From assembly GCF_022647885.1 (NCBI RefSeq), contig NZ_JALCLM010000001.1, forward strand, positions 868,001-932,000: DNA of 64,000 nucleotides, read 5' to 3'. A program made the translations under genes and the position numbers. Every line of letters begins with the position of its first letter. The first letter of the stretch is position 1. The stretch comes from Bifidobacterium sp. Lineage in GTDB: Bacteria; Actinomycetota; Actinomycetes; Actinomycetales; Bifidobacteriaceae. Shown in pieces: positions 1 to 9,119 of the stretch. A model generated the notes under the pieces. It did no database searches. It was not told the origin of the DNA and was given only the letters and a program-made list of their open reading frames with translations.

Positions 1-186
1 AAAGGTGGCAAGTGGTTGCGTCGTGAACGTTATGTCGGTTCATGCTCTCGCAGCTTCTATGTCGGCTCAGATGTAAAAGAGTCGGACATTCACGCCAAGT
101 ATCAAAATGGCACACTATGCCTGCAAGTTCCTAAGAACGTTACTCCACAGGTTGAGCAGTCCCACACAATAGCTATCGAAAGCTGA
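1..186 (+). CDS. Hsp20/alpha-crystallin small heat-shock protein, C-terminal fragment
   Basis: The window opens inside this gene; 61 codons run in frame from base 1 to a TGA at 184-186. The visible residues include the alpha-crystallin pattern RSFYVGSDV followed by a KYQNGTL strand and LQVPKN, which match the last beta strands of Hsp20 proteins. The family forms ATP-independent holdase oligomers that bind unfolded proteins in the cytoplasm. The N-terminus and promoter lie outside the window, so length and heat-shock control cannot be judged. A 28-bp perfect hairpin follows 20 bases after the stop and probably ends transcription. The IxI tail motif of the family may be represented by IAIES at the very end. 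Confidence 0.8.
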   Translation, partial: KGGKWLRRERYVGSCSRSFYVGSDVKESDIHAKYQNGTLCLQVPKNVTPQVEQSHTIAIES

Positions 187-206
187 GCAATTCACTTCAA
201 TTAACA

Positions 207-275
207 ATAACTGCATCAAAAGGGCAGCTTTTGGCATGGAAATCCCACCAAAAGCTGCCCTTTTGATGCAGTTAT
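207..275. repeat. Family B hairpin, copy 1 (ATAACTGC inverted repeat)
   Basis: Left arm 207-234 and right arm 248-275 are perfect reverse complements over 28 bp with a 13-nt loop. The outer end reads ATAACTGC and matches three other hairpins in this window (10122, 47195, 51682). It follows the hsp20 stop and precedes infA, so it could act as a terminator, although no long T run follows. Confidence 0.8.
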
Positions 276-361
276 CCCATTTCCCCGCGCTAGAGCTGGG
301 GGTAACTTTCGCGACACGCCAATAAAGCCCTTATAGCACATATCCGACATGACTGCTATAT

Positions 362-390
362 TTGCAATTTGGTGTGTCTTCGGACATAAC
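362..390 (+). promoter_or_regulatory. Possible promoter of the infA operon
   Basis: TTGCAA at 362-367 and CATAAC at 385-390 are separated by 17 bases and lie just ahead of infA. Each hexamer matches the housekeeping consensus at four of six positions. This is the best candidate in the gap, but it is only a pattern match. Confidence 0.3.
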
Positions 391-423
391 AGTGTAATAC
401 GTCCAAAGAACGGAATGAGGCTC

Positions 424-642
424 ATGGCAAAAGACGGTGTGATTGAAGTTGAAGGTCGAGTTGCGGAAGCGTTGCCTAATGCAATGTTTCGCGTCGAACT
501 GGAAAACAAACACATTGTGCTCGCTACGATTTCAGGAAAGATGCGTAAGAACTATATCCGCATTCTTCCACAAGATCGTGTCGTGCTCGAAATGAGTCCA
601 TATGATTTGAACCGTGGACGTATTACGTACCGTTACAAGTAA
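424..642 (+). CDS. infA: Translation initiation factor IF-1
   Basis: The product is a 72-residue single OB-fold protein, the usual length for IF-1. It begins [13 protein letters not shown] and ends RGRITYRYK, as in other bacteria. IF-1 binds the 30S A site during initiation and supports IF-2 and IF-3. An upstream in-frame ATG at 349 is rejected because the conserved N-terminus starts at 424. The gene heads the block infA-rpmJ-rpsM-rpsK-rpoA-rplQ, an arrangement common in actinobacteria, and rpmJ follows after 22 bases, so co-transcription is likely. Confidence 0.97.
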   Translation: MAKDGVIEVEGRVAEALPNAMFRVELENKHIVLATISGKMRKNYIRILPQDRVVLEMSPYDLNRGRITYRYK

Positions 643-664
643 AAGGTACAAGTAAAGGAAAACC

Positions 665-778
665 ATGAAGGTCAGCCCAAGTGTGAAGAGGATCTGCGAG
701 AACTGCCGCGTGATCCGTCGTCACGGCCGCGTCATGGTGATCTGCACCAACCCACGCCATAAACAGCGTCAAGGCTGA
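665..778 (+). CDS. rpmJ: Large ribosomal subunit protein bL36
   Basis: This 37-residue gene reads [14 protein letters not shown] at the start and ends NPRHKQRQG. The four zinc ligands of the zinc-binding bL36 type are present as CENC, then Cys and His near the end (VICTNPRH). It is the smallest 50S protein and helps stabilise 23S rRNA folding. Keeping all ligands marks it as the zinc-dependent (C+) form; a zinc-free paralogue may exist elsewhere in the genome, but none is seen here. Confidence 0.95.
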   Translation: MKVSPSVKRICENCRVIRRHGRVMVICTNPRHKQRQG

Positions 779-906
779 GCAGACCAACCAGCGGCAATAG
801 CATAAGGCGCTGAGTCACAGCAATGCTGAACCCCGGGCACGCAGGCCTGGGCCGGGAAACCGGACGACTCGGTGCATAACCTGCGTAGGAACACTAAGGA
901 ATCGCA

Positions 907-1284
907 ATGGCACGTCTTGCCGGAGTCGACATCCCCAATGAGAAGCGTATTGAAATAGCCCTCACCTATATATTTGGTGTAGGCCGTACTCGCGCCGAGA
1001 AAACTCTTGCCGAGACTGGAATCAATCCAGATACCCGCGTCAAGGATCTCACGGATGAGCAGCTAATCACGCTGCGAGATTACCTCGAAGGCAACTACAA
1101 GATCGAGGGTGATTTGCGTCGTGAAATCGATGCAGATATTCGCCGTAAGATCCAGATCAACTCATACCAAGGTCAGCGTCATCGTAGAGGTCTCCCAGTG
1201 CGTGGACAGCGCACGAAGACTAACGCACGTACTCGCAAGGGACCGAAGCGTACAGTCGCAGGTAAGAAGAAGGCTACTAAGTAG
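907..1284 (+). CDS. rpsM: Small ribosomal subunit protein uS13
   Basis: The 125-residue product begins [21 protein letters not shown] and carries the conserved helix-two-turn-helix region GVGRTRA plus the C-terminal basic tail [17 protein letters not shown], both typical of uS13. It sits in the head of the 30S subunit and contacts the P-site tRNA and the 50S subunit. The start is set by the conserved N-terminus and an AAGGA run just upstream (895-901). It is separated from rpmJ by 128 bases that hold a G/C-rich stretch but no clear terminator. Confidence 0.97.
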   Translation: MARLAGVDIPNEKRIEIALTYIFGVGRTRAEKTLAETGINPDTRVKDLTDEQLITLRDYLEGNYKIEGDLRREIDADIRRKIQINSYQGQRHRRGLPVRGQRTKTNARTRKGPKRTVAGKKKATK

Positions 1285-1388
1285 TAGGCCTTGCCTCAGT
1301 CCACGGAGTAGAATCAATGGAATTTCCAGAGATCACTTTCCATCGTCTGAGCAACAAGTAATAATTCGGTATTAGGAAACGAGGGTCA

Positions 1389-1787
1389 ATGGCAGCTGCG
1401 AAGCAAGCCGCGCGCAAGCCCCGTCGTCGGGATCGCAAGTCGGTACCGGTAGGGCAGGCGCACATCAAGTCAACATTCAACAACACGATCATATCGATCA
1501 CCGATCCATCCGGCGCTGTCGTCGCATGGGCATCAGGTGGCGATGTTGGTTTCAAGGGTTCAAGGAAGTCCACTCCTTACGCCGCAGGTATGGCTGCTGA
1601 GTCAGCCGCTCGCAAGGCTATGGAGCACGGCGTCAAGAAGGTTGACGTCTTTGTGAAGGGCCCAGGTTCAGGTCGTGAAACCGCGATCCGTTCCCTGCAG
1701 TCCGCAGGACTAGAGGTCGGTTCAATTTCCGATGTCACACCACAAGCGCATAACGGCGTCCGTCCACCCAAGCGCCGTCGCGTCTGA
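1389..1787 (+). CDS. rpsK: Small ribosomal subunit protein uS11
   Basis: The 132-residue protein has the basic N-terminus and the conserved core [13 protein letters not shown], followed by the C-terminal [13 protein letters not shown]-type ending that marks uS11. It lies on the 30S platform and lines the mRNA exit region. An AAACGAGGG segment ahead of the ATG provides a ribosome binding site. Position between rpsM and rpoA is the standard actinobacterial order. Confidence 0.97.
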   Translation: MAAAKQAARKPRRRDRKSVPVGQAHIKSTFNNTIISITDPSGAVVAWASGGDVGFKGSRKSTPYAAGMAAESAARKAMEHGVKKVDVFVKGPGSGRETAIRSLQSAGLEVGSISDVTPQAHNGVRPPKRRRV

Positions 1788-1864
1788 GCACTTAAGAAAC
1801 CCATCCATCCACCCGCTTGACGTCGGTGAGTGCACCACCGACCAGAGCTGAAAGGATAACAACA

Positions 1865-2860
1865 GTGCTTATCGCACAGCGTCCAACACTTACTGAGGAA
1901 GTCGTCAATTCTCAACGTTCTCGTTTCACCATCGAGCCACTTGAGCCCGGTTTCGGCTATACGCTCGGTAATTCGCTGCGTCGCACGCTCCTGAGCTCCA
2001 TTCCGGGGGCTGCTGTGACTTCGGTTCGCATCTCCGGCGCATTGCATGAGTTCACCACGCTGCCAGGCGTCGAGGAGGATGTCACTGAGATCCTGCTCAA
2101 CATCAAGGGCATCGTGCTGACCAGCGAGTATGACGAGCCGGTCGTCATGTATCTGCGTAAAAGCGGGAATGGCGAGGCAACTGCAGGAGATATCACTCCT
2201 CCCGCCGGTGTAGTTATCGCCAACCCTGATTTGCATATCGCAAATCTCGCGGAGGATGGGGAACTGGAAATTGAGTTCACCGTTGAGCGCGGACGCGGCT
2301 ACGTGTCTGCTCAGCTGAACAAGCAGGATGGCGACGAAATCGGCCGTATTCCTGTGGATTCAATTTATTCCCCAGTGCTTAAGGTCAGCTACAAGGTCGA
2401 AGCTACTCGTGTCGAGCAGCGTACCGATTTTGACAAGCTAGTCCTTGACGTAGAAACTAAGCCAGCTATTTCACCTCGTGATGCAGTCGCATCCGCAGGT
2501 TCAACACTTGTTGAGCTCTTCGGATTGTGCCGCGAACTTAACACGCAGGCTGAAGGCGTGGAAGTAGGACCAGCTCCAGTCGTCGAAGAGACGAATCCAG
2601 AGTTGGCCGTTCCGATTGAGGATCTGAACCTTACGCAGCGTTCATATAACTGCCTCAAGCGTGAAGGCATCCACACCATTGGTGAGCTTGTCGCGCATAC
2701 TGAGCAGGATTTGCTCGATATTCGCAATTTCGGTATGAAGTCTATCGACGAAGTTAAAGAGAAGCTCCAAACTATGGGCATGTCTCTCAAGGCTTCACCG
2801 CTGGGATTCGATACCACCAATCTCGAAGGTGGAACCTTCTTCTCACCTGAAGACGAGTAA
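1865..2860 (+). CDS. rpoA: DNA-directed RNA polymerase alpha subunit
   Basis: The chosen GTG start at 1865 gives 331 residues beginning [14 protein letters not shown], with AAAGGA 8 bases upstream. A longer reading frame extends to 1817, but it adds residues not expected in the family. The N-terminal domain shows [22 protein letters not shown], the dimer interface and core assembly region. After an acidic linker near residue 235 the C-terminal domain shows [17 protein letters not shown], the helix that contacts UP elements and activators. The gene is in the ribosomal protein operon, so its dose follows translation capacity. Confidence 0.97.
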   Translation: MLIAQRPTLTEEVVNSQRSRFTIEPLEPGFGYTLGNSLRRTLLSSIPGAAVTSVRISGALHEFTTLPGVEEDVTEILLNIKGIVLTSEYDEPVVMYLRKSGNGEATAGDITPPAGVVIANPDLHIANLAEDGELEIEFTVERGRGYVSAQLNKQDGDEIGRIPVDSIYSPVLKVSYKVEATRVEQRTDFDKLVLDVETKPAISPRDAVASAGSTLVELFGLCRELNTQAEGVEVGPAPVVEETNPELAVPIEDLNLTQRSYNCLKREGIHTIGELVAHTEQDLLDIRNFGMKSIDEVKEKLQTMGMSLKASPLGFDTTNLEGGTFFSPEDE

Positions 2861-3007
2861 GCCTTGTGGTGCGGGTGTGATTGAAACATCCGCACCGTTA
2901 TGGTTGTCGTCTTTTAGGTGGAGGAATTCACCATCGTTTACTATTCCGTCCTCTGGATGATCGGGCATATGCCCACCTGGGGAGTGCGGAACCTATAAGG
3001 AGAAATA

Positions 3008-3649
3008 ATGCCAAGACCAAAGAAGGGCCCACGTCTGGCCTCAAGCCCAGCCCATGAGCGGCTGATGCTCGCCAACATGGCAACGAGCCTGTTTACGCAT
3101 GGTCAGATTACGACCACGCTGCCTAAGGCAAAGCGTCTGCGCCCTGTGGCCGAACGCCTGATTACCTTCGCCAAGCGCGGAGATCTGCATTCCCGTCGTC
3201 GCGTAATGCGCGTCATTCGCAACAAGACTGTAGTGCATATCCTCTTCACTCAGATTGCTGAGCAGATGGAACAGCGCGAGGGTGGATACACACGTATCAC
3301 TCGTATTGCTGCACGTCATGGTGACAATGCACCTCAGGCTGTTATTGAGCTCGTAACTGAGCCATTGTCAGCAAAACAGTCGACTGTTAAAGAAGCCGAA
3401 GCCGCTACTAAGGTTGCAGCTAAGGACGAAGCAGCAGAAGTGAACGCCGCAGTTGATGCAGCAATCGTTGAAGGTGCTGGCGCGGATGCAGTCGAGCAGG
3501 CTGTCGAAGCGAATGACAAGGGTACTGACGTGGAAACCGCAAACGAGACCGCAATTGATCTCGAAAAAGATGCGGCTGCTGCAGATGCTTCCGAAGCTGC
3601 CGCTGAGGAAGATGCTGACGTCGCTGAGGATGCCGAGAAGGCTGAGTAA
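3008..3649 (+). CDS. rplQ: Large ribosomal subunit protein bL17 with long acidic tail
   Basis: The first 120 or so residues are ordinary bL17 ([21 protein letters not shown], later [13 protein letters not shown]). The protein then runs on for roughly 95 residues made mostly of Ala, Glu, Asp and Val, so the total is 213 residues against about 120 in E. coli. bL17 lines the peptide exit side of the 50S subunit. Tails of this kind occur in other actinobacterial L17 proteins; the low-complexity composition suggests a disordered, negatively charged extension. A strong terminator follows at 3718, which closes the operon. Confidence 0.95.
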   Translation: MPRPKKGPRLASSPAHERLMLANMATSLFTHGQITTTLPKAKRLRPVAERLITFAKRGDLHSRRRVMRVIRNKTVVHILFTQIAEQMEQREGGYTRITRIAARHGDNAPQAVIELVTEPLSAKQSTVKEAEAATKVAAKDEAAEVNAAVDAAIVEGAGADAVEQAVEANDKGTDVETANETAIDLEKDAAAADASEAAAEEDADVAEDAEKAE

Positions 3650-3717
3650 GCTTCACTCGACAAGCAATGTACGTTCTTACGAGAGCGTTTGATTTGCTAG
3701 CTGAGCATTTTGAGCAT

Positions 3718-3765
3718 ACTTGAGGTCGGACAATCACTGGATTGTCCGACCTCAAGTGCATTTTT
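3718..3765 (+). terminator. Rho-independent terminator of the rplQ operon
   Basis: Arms 3718-3735 and 3740-3757 form an 18-bp perfect stem with loop ACTG, followed by GCATTTTT. It lies 68 bases after the rplQ stop. Confidence 0.9.
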
Positions 3766-3787
3766 GAGGCCAATCGTGCTGAGCTGC

Positions 3788-3891
3788 CGTTTCTGTAGGG
3801 ATTTCTTTCGATATAGACCGTTTACCATGCCAAAAATGGCGGAATTGCAACAATCGTGATTGCCGTCTTATCGAAAATCCCTACACAATCG
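3788..3891 (+). repeat. Family A element, copy 1
   Basis: The 104-bp element starts CGTTTCTGTAGGGATTT and ends AAATCCCTACACAATCG. Its core AAAAATGGCGGAATT begins 44 nt after the left end. The inverted arms extend inwards through TCGATA/TATCGA. The element ends 18 bases before the truA start, which makes the longer truA reading frame (from 3856) unlikely because it would begin inside the repeat. Both ends carry one deviation from the family consensus. Confidence 0.8.
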
Positions 3892-3909
3892 AATACGGGG
3901 TATGAAAGA

Positions 3910-4929
3910 ATGGTTGATGTGCTTCGATTACGAATAGATTGCGCATATGATGGCTCGGAATTCCACGGATGGGCCTGTCAACCGCATTTGCGCACAGTCC
4001 AGGGTGTGATGGAGAACTGTTTGTGCCGCATATTGCATCTAGACACAGAGCATCCGCCGATTCGTCTCGTTGTCGCTGGTCGAACTGATACAGGAGTTCA
4101 CGCCAGTCATCAAAGCTGTCACCTGGACGTACAAGAGGAATTGCTGGAACGAGCGGTCGGTCATATGTCGCTTTCCCCAGTAGCCGCACTTGAACATAGA
4201 CTCCGACACATTCTTCCCCCAGATATCGCCATTCACCGCATATCAGTGGCCCCTTCAGGTTTCGACGCCCGCTTTTCCGCTCTTGAGCGAGTGTACGTAT
4301 ATCGTGTCAGTGATTCTTCCACGATTTATGATCCACGAATTCGCAACTGTGTAACTCGAGTGGAAGGGCATCTCAATATAGAAGCGATGAACGCTGCGAT
4401 GTCCAATTGCATCGGCTTACATGACTTTGGTTCTTTTGCTACACCAAATGAGGGTGGCACCACAATACGTGAAGTCAAATCGGTCCGTTGGAGCAGATTA
4501 TCAAATACTCATCCAGGCGAAAACTCCGTTGGAGTTCACCATCATGCCTCCATAGACGGCGCGAGTGAAATGTCTGGCGCAGTTACTGGCACCGACCAGA
4601 GCATCAACACTCAGCCCACTGATGAATCTTTCTCGCTTGAAAGTGGTCGACTAATTATTATGCGCATCGTTGCAGACGCCTTCGCACGGAGTATGGTGCG
4701 CTCCCTAGTAAATGCTTCTATACAGATCGGGCTTGGCAAGCGTGACGAGGCATGGTTTATCAACAAATTGCATCACCCTTTGCGAGAAGGTTCTACGGGA
4801 CCAGCAGATGCTTCCGGTCTGACCTTGGAACACATTGCTTACCCAGCGGATGAATTACTAGCAGCACGAGCAGAACATATTCGTGCTAAACGAGCGTTAC
4901 CAGATAACTACGGCGAAGCTCATTCGTAA
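3910..4929 (+). CDS. truA: tRNA pseudouridine(38-40) synthase TruA
   Basis: TruA makes pseudouridine at positions 38-40 of the tRNA anticodon stem. The protein shows IDCAYDGSEFHGWA near the start and the catalytic Asp motif AGRTDTGVHA around residue 58. The RIVADAFARSMVRSLV helix marks the C-terminal half. At 339 residues it is longer than E. coli TruA (270) because of a Ser/Gly/His-rich insertion of about 50 residues between roughly residues 196 and 245. The start at 3910 is chosen because it gives the conserved N-terminus and avoids the repeat just upstream. The position after rplQ is the usual one, but the terminator and repeat suggest separate transcription. Confidence 0.93.
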   Translation: MVDVLRLRIDCAYDGSEFHGWACQPHLRTVQGVMENCLCRILHLDTEHPPIRLVVAGRTDTGVHASHQSCHLDVQEELLERAVGHMSLSPVAALEHRLRHILPPDIAIHRISVAPSGFDARFSALERVYVYRVSDSSTIYDPRIRNCVTRVEGHLNIEAMNAAMSNCIGLHDFGSFATPNEGGTTIREVKSVRWSRLSNTHPGENSVGVHHHASIDGASEMSGAVTGTDQSINTQPTDESFSLESGRLIIMRIVADAFARSMVRSLVNASIQIGLGKRDEAWFINKLHHPLREGSTGPADASGLTLEHIAYPADELLAARAEHIRAKRALPDNYGEAHS

Positions 4930-5100
4930 CACCGCCAGATAGCATCGGTAACGAAAAGCGCATACTCTTAGGCTTAATCAATTCACCCGATTCGGTGCAA
5001 GAAAGTATCGTATCCCTTGTGTTGTTGCTATTGGTGTACAAACGATAGCAATGCACAGCTGCTTCGATACTCGCTAATCGGCGAAGAAATGGAGCAGATC

Positions 5101-7281
5101 ATGCTTGAGTCCATTGCGCAAAATCTCGCTAGAGAATTGGTTGGACGGCGGGAGTCCATTAATCGTGAACTGGGTAGAAACGGGGTGCGATTCGGCATCT
5201 ACGACAATGGTCAATACGAAGATCGACTCTTTCCTTATGATCCGATTCCTCGCATCATCGAATCCTCGGAATTTACACAGTTAGAAGCAGGGCTCAAACA
5301 GCGCGTTGACGCATTGAATGCATGCTTAAGGGATATCTACTCAGATAAAAACATCATCAAAGATGGCGTAATTCCGGAAGAATACGTGTACACCTCGGTA
5401 GGCTACTTCCCACAAGTAAATGGTGTGACTCCTCCTGGTGGAGTGTTCGCCCATATTGCCGGTGAGGATTTAGTGCAAGGAGAGGACGGACAGTGGTGGG
5501 TGCTTGAAGATAATTTACGCATCCCATCAGGGGCCAGCTATCCACTCTTCGTGAGAGACATTGAGCGACGAATTTATCCGACCTTATTCCGCGATGTCCG
5601 CATCAGGGATAATCGGGCCTATCCACGTTTACTGCGGAAATCAATGGATTTCGTATCGACCGAAGGTATCGCGGTAATACTGACACCAGGTCGTCAAAAC
5701 TCAGCATTTTTTGAGCACTCATATTTGGCAGAAAAAACCGGTGCAGCGCTCGCATTTCCAGAGGACCTTGAAGTCGTTGATAATCGCGTATATTTCGTCG
5801 ATTACGCCGGAAACAGACATCGTGTTGGTGTGATTTATCGCAGACTAGCCGATGAATACTTGGATCCATTCAGCTTCAACCCTGATTCAGTTATTGGTAT
5901 CCCAGGTCTGCTGGCGGCATATCGCTCGGGGAATGTAGCAATCATGAACGCCCCTGGAAATGGTGCGGTTGATGATAAAGCGATGTACTACTTTGTACCG
6001 AAGATGATTGAATACTATCTTCACGAAAAGCCTATCTTGCAGAATGCACCCACCTATATGCCGATGTTTGAGCAGGATTTGCATACCGTGCTCGATCGTT
6101 TGGGAGAACTGGTGATCAAAGATGTGGCGGAGGCCGGAGGATATGGTGTGGTCTTTGGCTCGAGCCTTGGTTCGAAAGAGCGAAGTGAATTGGCTGACCG
6201 TATACAGCGCGAACCTCGCAGGTTCATAGCGCAGGAGGTTATTCAATTCAAAGACATCGACATCGTTGACCCGAAAAACGGGTTACTGACCCCTCGTAAA
6301 GCTGACTTACGCGCGTTTGTGTTGACTGGTCAAAAGACGCATGTTTGGTATTCCGGTTTGACCAGATACTCGTCAACACCAGGAGAAATGATTGTTAATT
6401 CCTCGCAAGGCGGCGGATTCAAAGACACTTGGGTGCTTTCTCCTAAAGAATCTTCAGAGCACGCTGAACAAGTTGAACGTGATGCAGTGAAATTATTGGG
6501 AGATTCGTTCAGACGAACTCCGGCCTTAGTGACCGCCGCGAAAGCAGATAACTTGTATTGGTTGGGAAGATACTCCGAACGTGTGTATACCACTATCAGG
6601 CAGTTCTTTCCTTTCTACGATTTAGTAATGGACACGCAAGTTGAGGCTTTCCGACCATTTGCTCATGCACTTGATTTGCCTGATGATTTCACTGATTTTG
6701 ATGCTTTCATACATTCATTCCTCTATGACGATAGCAACCCTGACTCGGTACGTAGCTCAGTACAAAGTGCGTTTAATAACGTTGTGGTGTTGCGGCCAGA
6801 ATTAGGTTCCAATCTGGTGCAATACATTGAATTGGCAGTCAAATCTATAACTGATGCTGCAGAGGGGGATCTTAAATCAGAGAACATTTATCGTCAGCGC
6901 GATATCACTGACAACATGCTCTGCTTGTGGGGCGGCATTGAGGATTCTGCTTTAGACCCTGTGCTCAAAGGATTTTTGTTTATTGGTAAGTACCTAGAAC
7001 GCATCGATTTATTTACACGTTTTGGACTGCCAGCGGAACAATTGAACCCAGCGTTAAAAAAGCTTTCGGTATATGCCGCCACGTTGGACGCTATGCCTTT
7101 GCCACAGTGCTTGGCATCAGGGGCAAAGCTGTTGTTGCAACAGCTGCCAGCAAGAGGTTATGAGAGTTTGGCTGTTCGAATTCAGGAATTCCTGAATGAG
7201 TTCCAAGGGCGTGTGCTCGACCTTGATTCTGGCAGAAATAGTGTCCTGAATGCCATGAATATGGATGCTCGACGCCCATAA
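5101..7281 (+). CDS. Circularly permuted ATP-grasp / alpha-E domain fusion protein
   Basis: The first 460 or so residues match the circularly permuted ATP-grasp family, including DPIPRII near residue 45 and VLEDNLRIPSGASY near residue 130. From about residue 480 the sequence ADNLYWLGRYSERV opens an alpha-E (DUF403) helical domain that runs to the end. In many bacteria these are two adjacent genes next to a transglutaminase-like gene; here they are one 726-residue protein followed by such a gene. The group has been proposed on comparative grounds to make or modify a peptide or amide-linked compound, but no substrate is known to me. ATG at 5101 is preferred because GGAG lies 6 bases ahead; upstream in-frame starts at 5089 and 5017 are possible. 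Confidence 0.85.
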   Translation: MLESIAQNLARELVGRRESINRELGRNGVRFGIYDNGQYEDRLFPYDPIPRIIESSEFTQLEAGLKQRVDALNACLRDIYSDKNIIKDGVIPEEYVYTSVGYFPQVNGVTPPGGVFAHIAGEDLVQGEDGQWWVLEDNLRIPSGASYPLFVRDIERRIYPTLFRDVRIRDNRAYPRLLRKSMDFVSTEGIAVILTPGRQNSAFFEHSYLAEKTGAALAFPEDLEVVDNRVYFVDYAGNRHRVGVIYRRLADEYLDPFSFNPDSVIGIPGLLAAYRSGNVAIMNAPGNGAVDDKAMYYFVPKMIEYYLHEKPILQNAPTYMPMFEQDLHTVLDRLGELVIKDVAEAGGYGVVFGSSLGSKERSELADRIQREPRRFIAQEVIQFKDIDIVDPKNGLLTPRKADLRAFVLTGQKTHVWYSGLTRYSSTPGEMIVNSSQGGGFKDTWVLSPKESSEHAEQVERDAVKLLGDSFRRTPALVTAAKADNLYWLGRYSERVYTTIRQFFPFYDLVMDTQVEAFRPFAHALDLPDDFTDFDAFIHSFLYDDSNPDSVRSSVQSAFNNVVVLRPELGSNLVQYIELAVKSITDAAEGDLKSENIYRQRDITDNMLCLWGGIEDSALDPVLKGFLFIGKYLERIDLFTRFGLPAEQLNPALKKLSVYAATLDAMPLPQCLASGAKLLLQQLPARGYESLAVRIQEFLNEFQGRVLDLDSGRNSVLNAMNMDARRP

Positions 7282-7306
7282 ATGGGTGTTTGCGCGTTGA
7301 GTTTTA

Positions 7307-7421
7307 CGTTTGTGTAGGGATTTGTACGGAGTCTAGCAGTAGGGTGTTCTGAGAATGGCAGAATTGCAGTCTTCTCGTTTACCTTATACTTGGCATCTGA
7401 TTCAAAATCCCTACACAAACG
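7307..7421 (+). repeat. Family A element, copy 2
   Basis: A 115-bp copy with perfect 17-base ends (CGTTTGTGTAGGGATTT and its complement, apart from one inner base). The core GAGAATGGCAGAATT begins 44 nt from the left end. It separates the ATP-grasp/alpha-E gene from the transglutaminase gene. Confidence 0.85.
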
Positions 7422-7586
7422 TGAGGCTTACGGCTGATGGCATACCAGAGGGGTAAGTTATCCGATAAAAGAGCTATCATTTGTCGGCTAGAGTTGGGTA
7501 AGTCACAAGCGGGCGGTGCTGCAAAGGAATTTTCACCACAATTGGTGTTAGTTGCAAACAGCCGGTAATTGGGAAACAGAGGGACT

Positions 7587-8387
7587 GTGAAGAAACTGGT
7601 TTTTGACTACGCGATGAAGCTGAGTTTCAGTGCACCAGTAACGGATCATCGTTTTCAGTTGCGCTGCGTACCAGCATCTGGGCCGCGTCAGCAGGTTGTG
7701 GATATTAAAGTCAGTGTTGCACCCGAAACAGCATTAGAAACTCAGAATGATGCTTTTGATTCTGTGGTGATGACAGGTTTAATTCCTGAGCCGCACGATT
7801 CATTTGAGTATTCAGTAAAAGGCATTGCCTTCGTTGACAATGACCATACGAAACCCGAGGACTTCAAGCCTCTGTACCGTTTTGATTCCGCGCTCACTAT
7901 CCCTGGTGCGTCACTCAAATCACTAATTGCCCATTGTAAGACAGAAATCGCTGAGTCACAGGGTGAACTATCAGTGATAGATCAAGCAAGTTTGGTGATG
8001 CAGCACGTATTTGAAGCATTTACGTATACTCCTGGAATAACTACCATTCGCACAACTGCCGAAGAAGCATTGACTTTAGGAAAAGGTGTATGTCAGGATT
8101 ACGCGCACACTATGTTGTCGGTGTGCCGACATCTTGGACTACCGTCGAGATATATCGCTGGTTTGCTCGGGGGAGAGGGCGCGACCCATGCGTGGGTAGA
8201 AGTGTATGACCAAGATCGTTGGGTTGGTCTTGATCCTACTCATAATCGTTTGGTCAACGATGAATACATCACTATCGCGCATGGACGTGATTACCGTGAT
8301 TGCATGCTCGATATTGGTATTTTTTCTGGAGCTAATGTGACTCAAGAGCAGTGGGTTAATGCTTCGGTACACGAACAGCGTGCTTGA
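7587..8387 (+). CDS. Transglutaminase-like cysteine protease-fold protein
   Basis: The 266-residue protein has an N-terminal beta-rich region and a transglutaminase core. The catalytic triad is visible as Cys169 in GKGVCQDYAH, His201 in THAWVEVY and Asp216 in GLDPTHN. No signal peptide is evident, so it is probably cytoplasmic. Members next to ATP-grasp and alpha-E genes are thought to act as amidases or peptidases in the same unknown pathway. The GTG start at 7587 is chosen over an in-frame TTG at 7569 because GAGGGA lies just upstream and the MKKLVFDYAMKL-like opening matches the family. Confidence 0.88.
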   Translation: MKKLVFDYAMKLSFSAPVTDHRFQLRCVPASGPRQQVVDIKVSVAPETALETQNDAFDSVVMTGLIPEPHDSFEYSVKGIAFVDNDHTKPEDFKPLYRFDSALTIPGASLKSLIAHCKTEIAESQGELSVIDQASLVMQHVFEAFTYTPGITTIRTTAEEALTLGKGVCQDYAHTMLSVCRHLGLPSRYIAGLLGGEGATHAWVEVYDQDRWVGLDPTHNRLVNDEYITIAHGRDYRDCMLDIGIFSGANVTQEQWVNASVHEQRA

Positions 8388-8666
8388 ACTTGAAGTGCGA
8401 AAGCGTGCACGCTGATTCAGTAATCTTGGCATCCCGAGTGTTGCGTGCGATATTGCACAGTTTCATCTATTGATTTGCAGGGTTGATTTATACAGTTGAT
8501 CTATACGGTTGATTTACGTACTTGAGCTACACAGTGATCTCAACAGTTCAATGGTGTCTAAGTTCTGTGGCATAATAGACAAGTTGCTTTGATGCAGATG
8601 CTGTATTACCTAGCAGAGATTACCCATTAATCTCAGCCTAAGTGAACTGCTGCAGCAGGCGATAAT

Positions 8667-8752
8667 GGTTGAGTGTCCGAGCGGTCTAAGGAGCACGCCT
8701 CGAAAGCGTGTGAGGGTAACACCCTCCGAGAGTTCGAATCTCTCCTCAACCG
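8667..8752 (+). tRNA. tRNA-Ser, anticodon CGA
   Basis: The acceptor stem GGTTGAG/CTCAACC, a long variable arm and the T arm GTTCGAATC are visible; the anticodon loop reads CTCGAAA, giving CGA. The discriminator base is G, as expected for serine. The CCA end is not encoded. Confidence 0.95.
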
Positions 8753-8757
8753 CATAT

Positions 8758-8786
8758 AAGGCTTCGAGCTCACGCTCGGAGCCTTT
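8758..8786 (+). terminator. Terminator of tRNA-Ser(CGA)
   Basis: AAGGCTTCGAGC pairs with GCTCGGAGCCTT (one G-T pair) around a 4-nt loop and is followed by a short T run. Confidence 0.8.
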
Positions 8787-9119
8787 CTCATTTCCCCTTC
8801 TCGCACCTCGCTACAAACAACACGTCTCATCTTGCGCAACGACTATCTCTGGAACTGTGCATATGAGCACGCGACGACGTATCGATTGGCAGCTTACCGT
8901 GCTCTTTCGCACAGTTTCAACTAATCACGTGCCCAGCGCACACTTGCAGCGCACGGTTACAGGGGCACGATTTTTGGCTAAAACGCTGTGATAAGGTGTG
9001 TATTGAGAGCTTCCCAAAGGTGTTCCACACCCTGGAACAAGTTGAGTAATCAACAACCGTTGGATGCCAAGGCTACCGGCTGCATGCACGGTAGCCTTTT
9101 CTATAACGAATGGGATGTC
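8787..9119 (+). other. Intergenic region with three successive hairpins ahead of the Abi gene
   Basis: No convincing coding frame was found here. The last 100 bases hold a hairpin at 9021-9039 (TGTTCCA/TGGAACA), a small one at 9041-9054 and a terminator-like stem at 9069-9098 (AAGGCTACCG/CGGTAGCCTT) followed by TT. They end 20 bases before the likely Abi start, so they may form a small RNA or an attenuated leader. Confidence 0.45.

Noticed and set aside
3788-3891. Family A elements as simple transcription terminators
   Set aside because: The arms are about 100 nt apart with variable filler, one copy lies inside an operon and another in a divergent gap, and the core position is fixed. Termination alone does not explain this.
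8665-8991. Open frame of 108 codons covering tRNA-Ser(CGA)
   Set aside because: It overlaps the tRNA and its terminator and resembles no protein.
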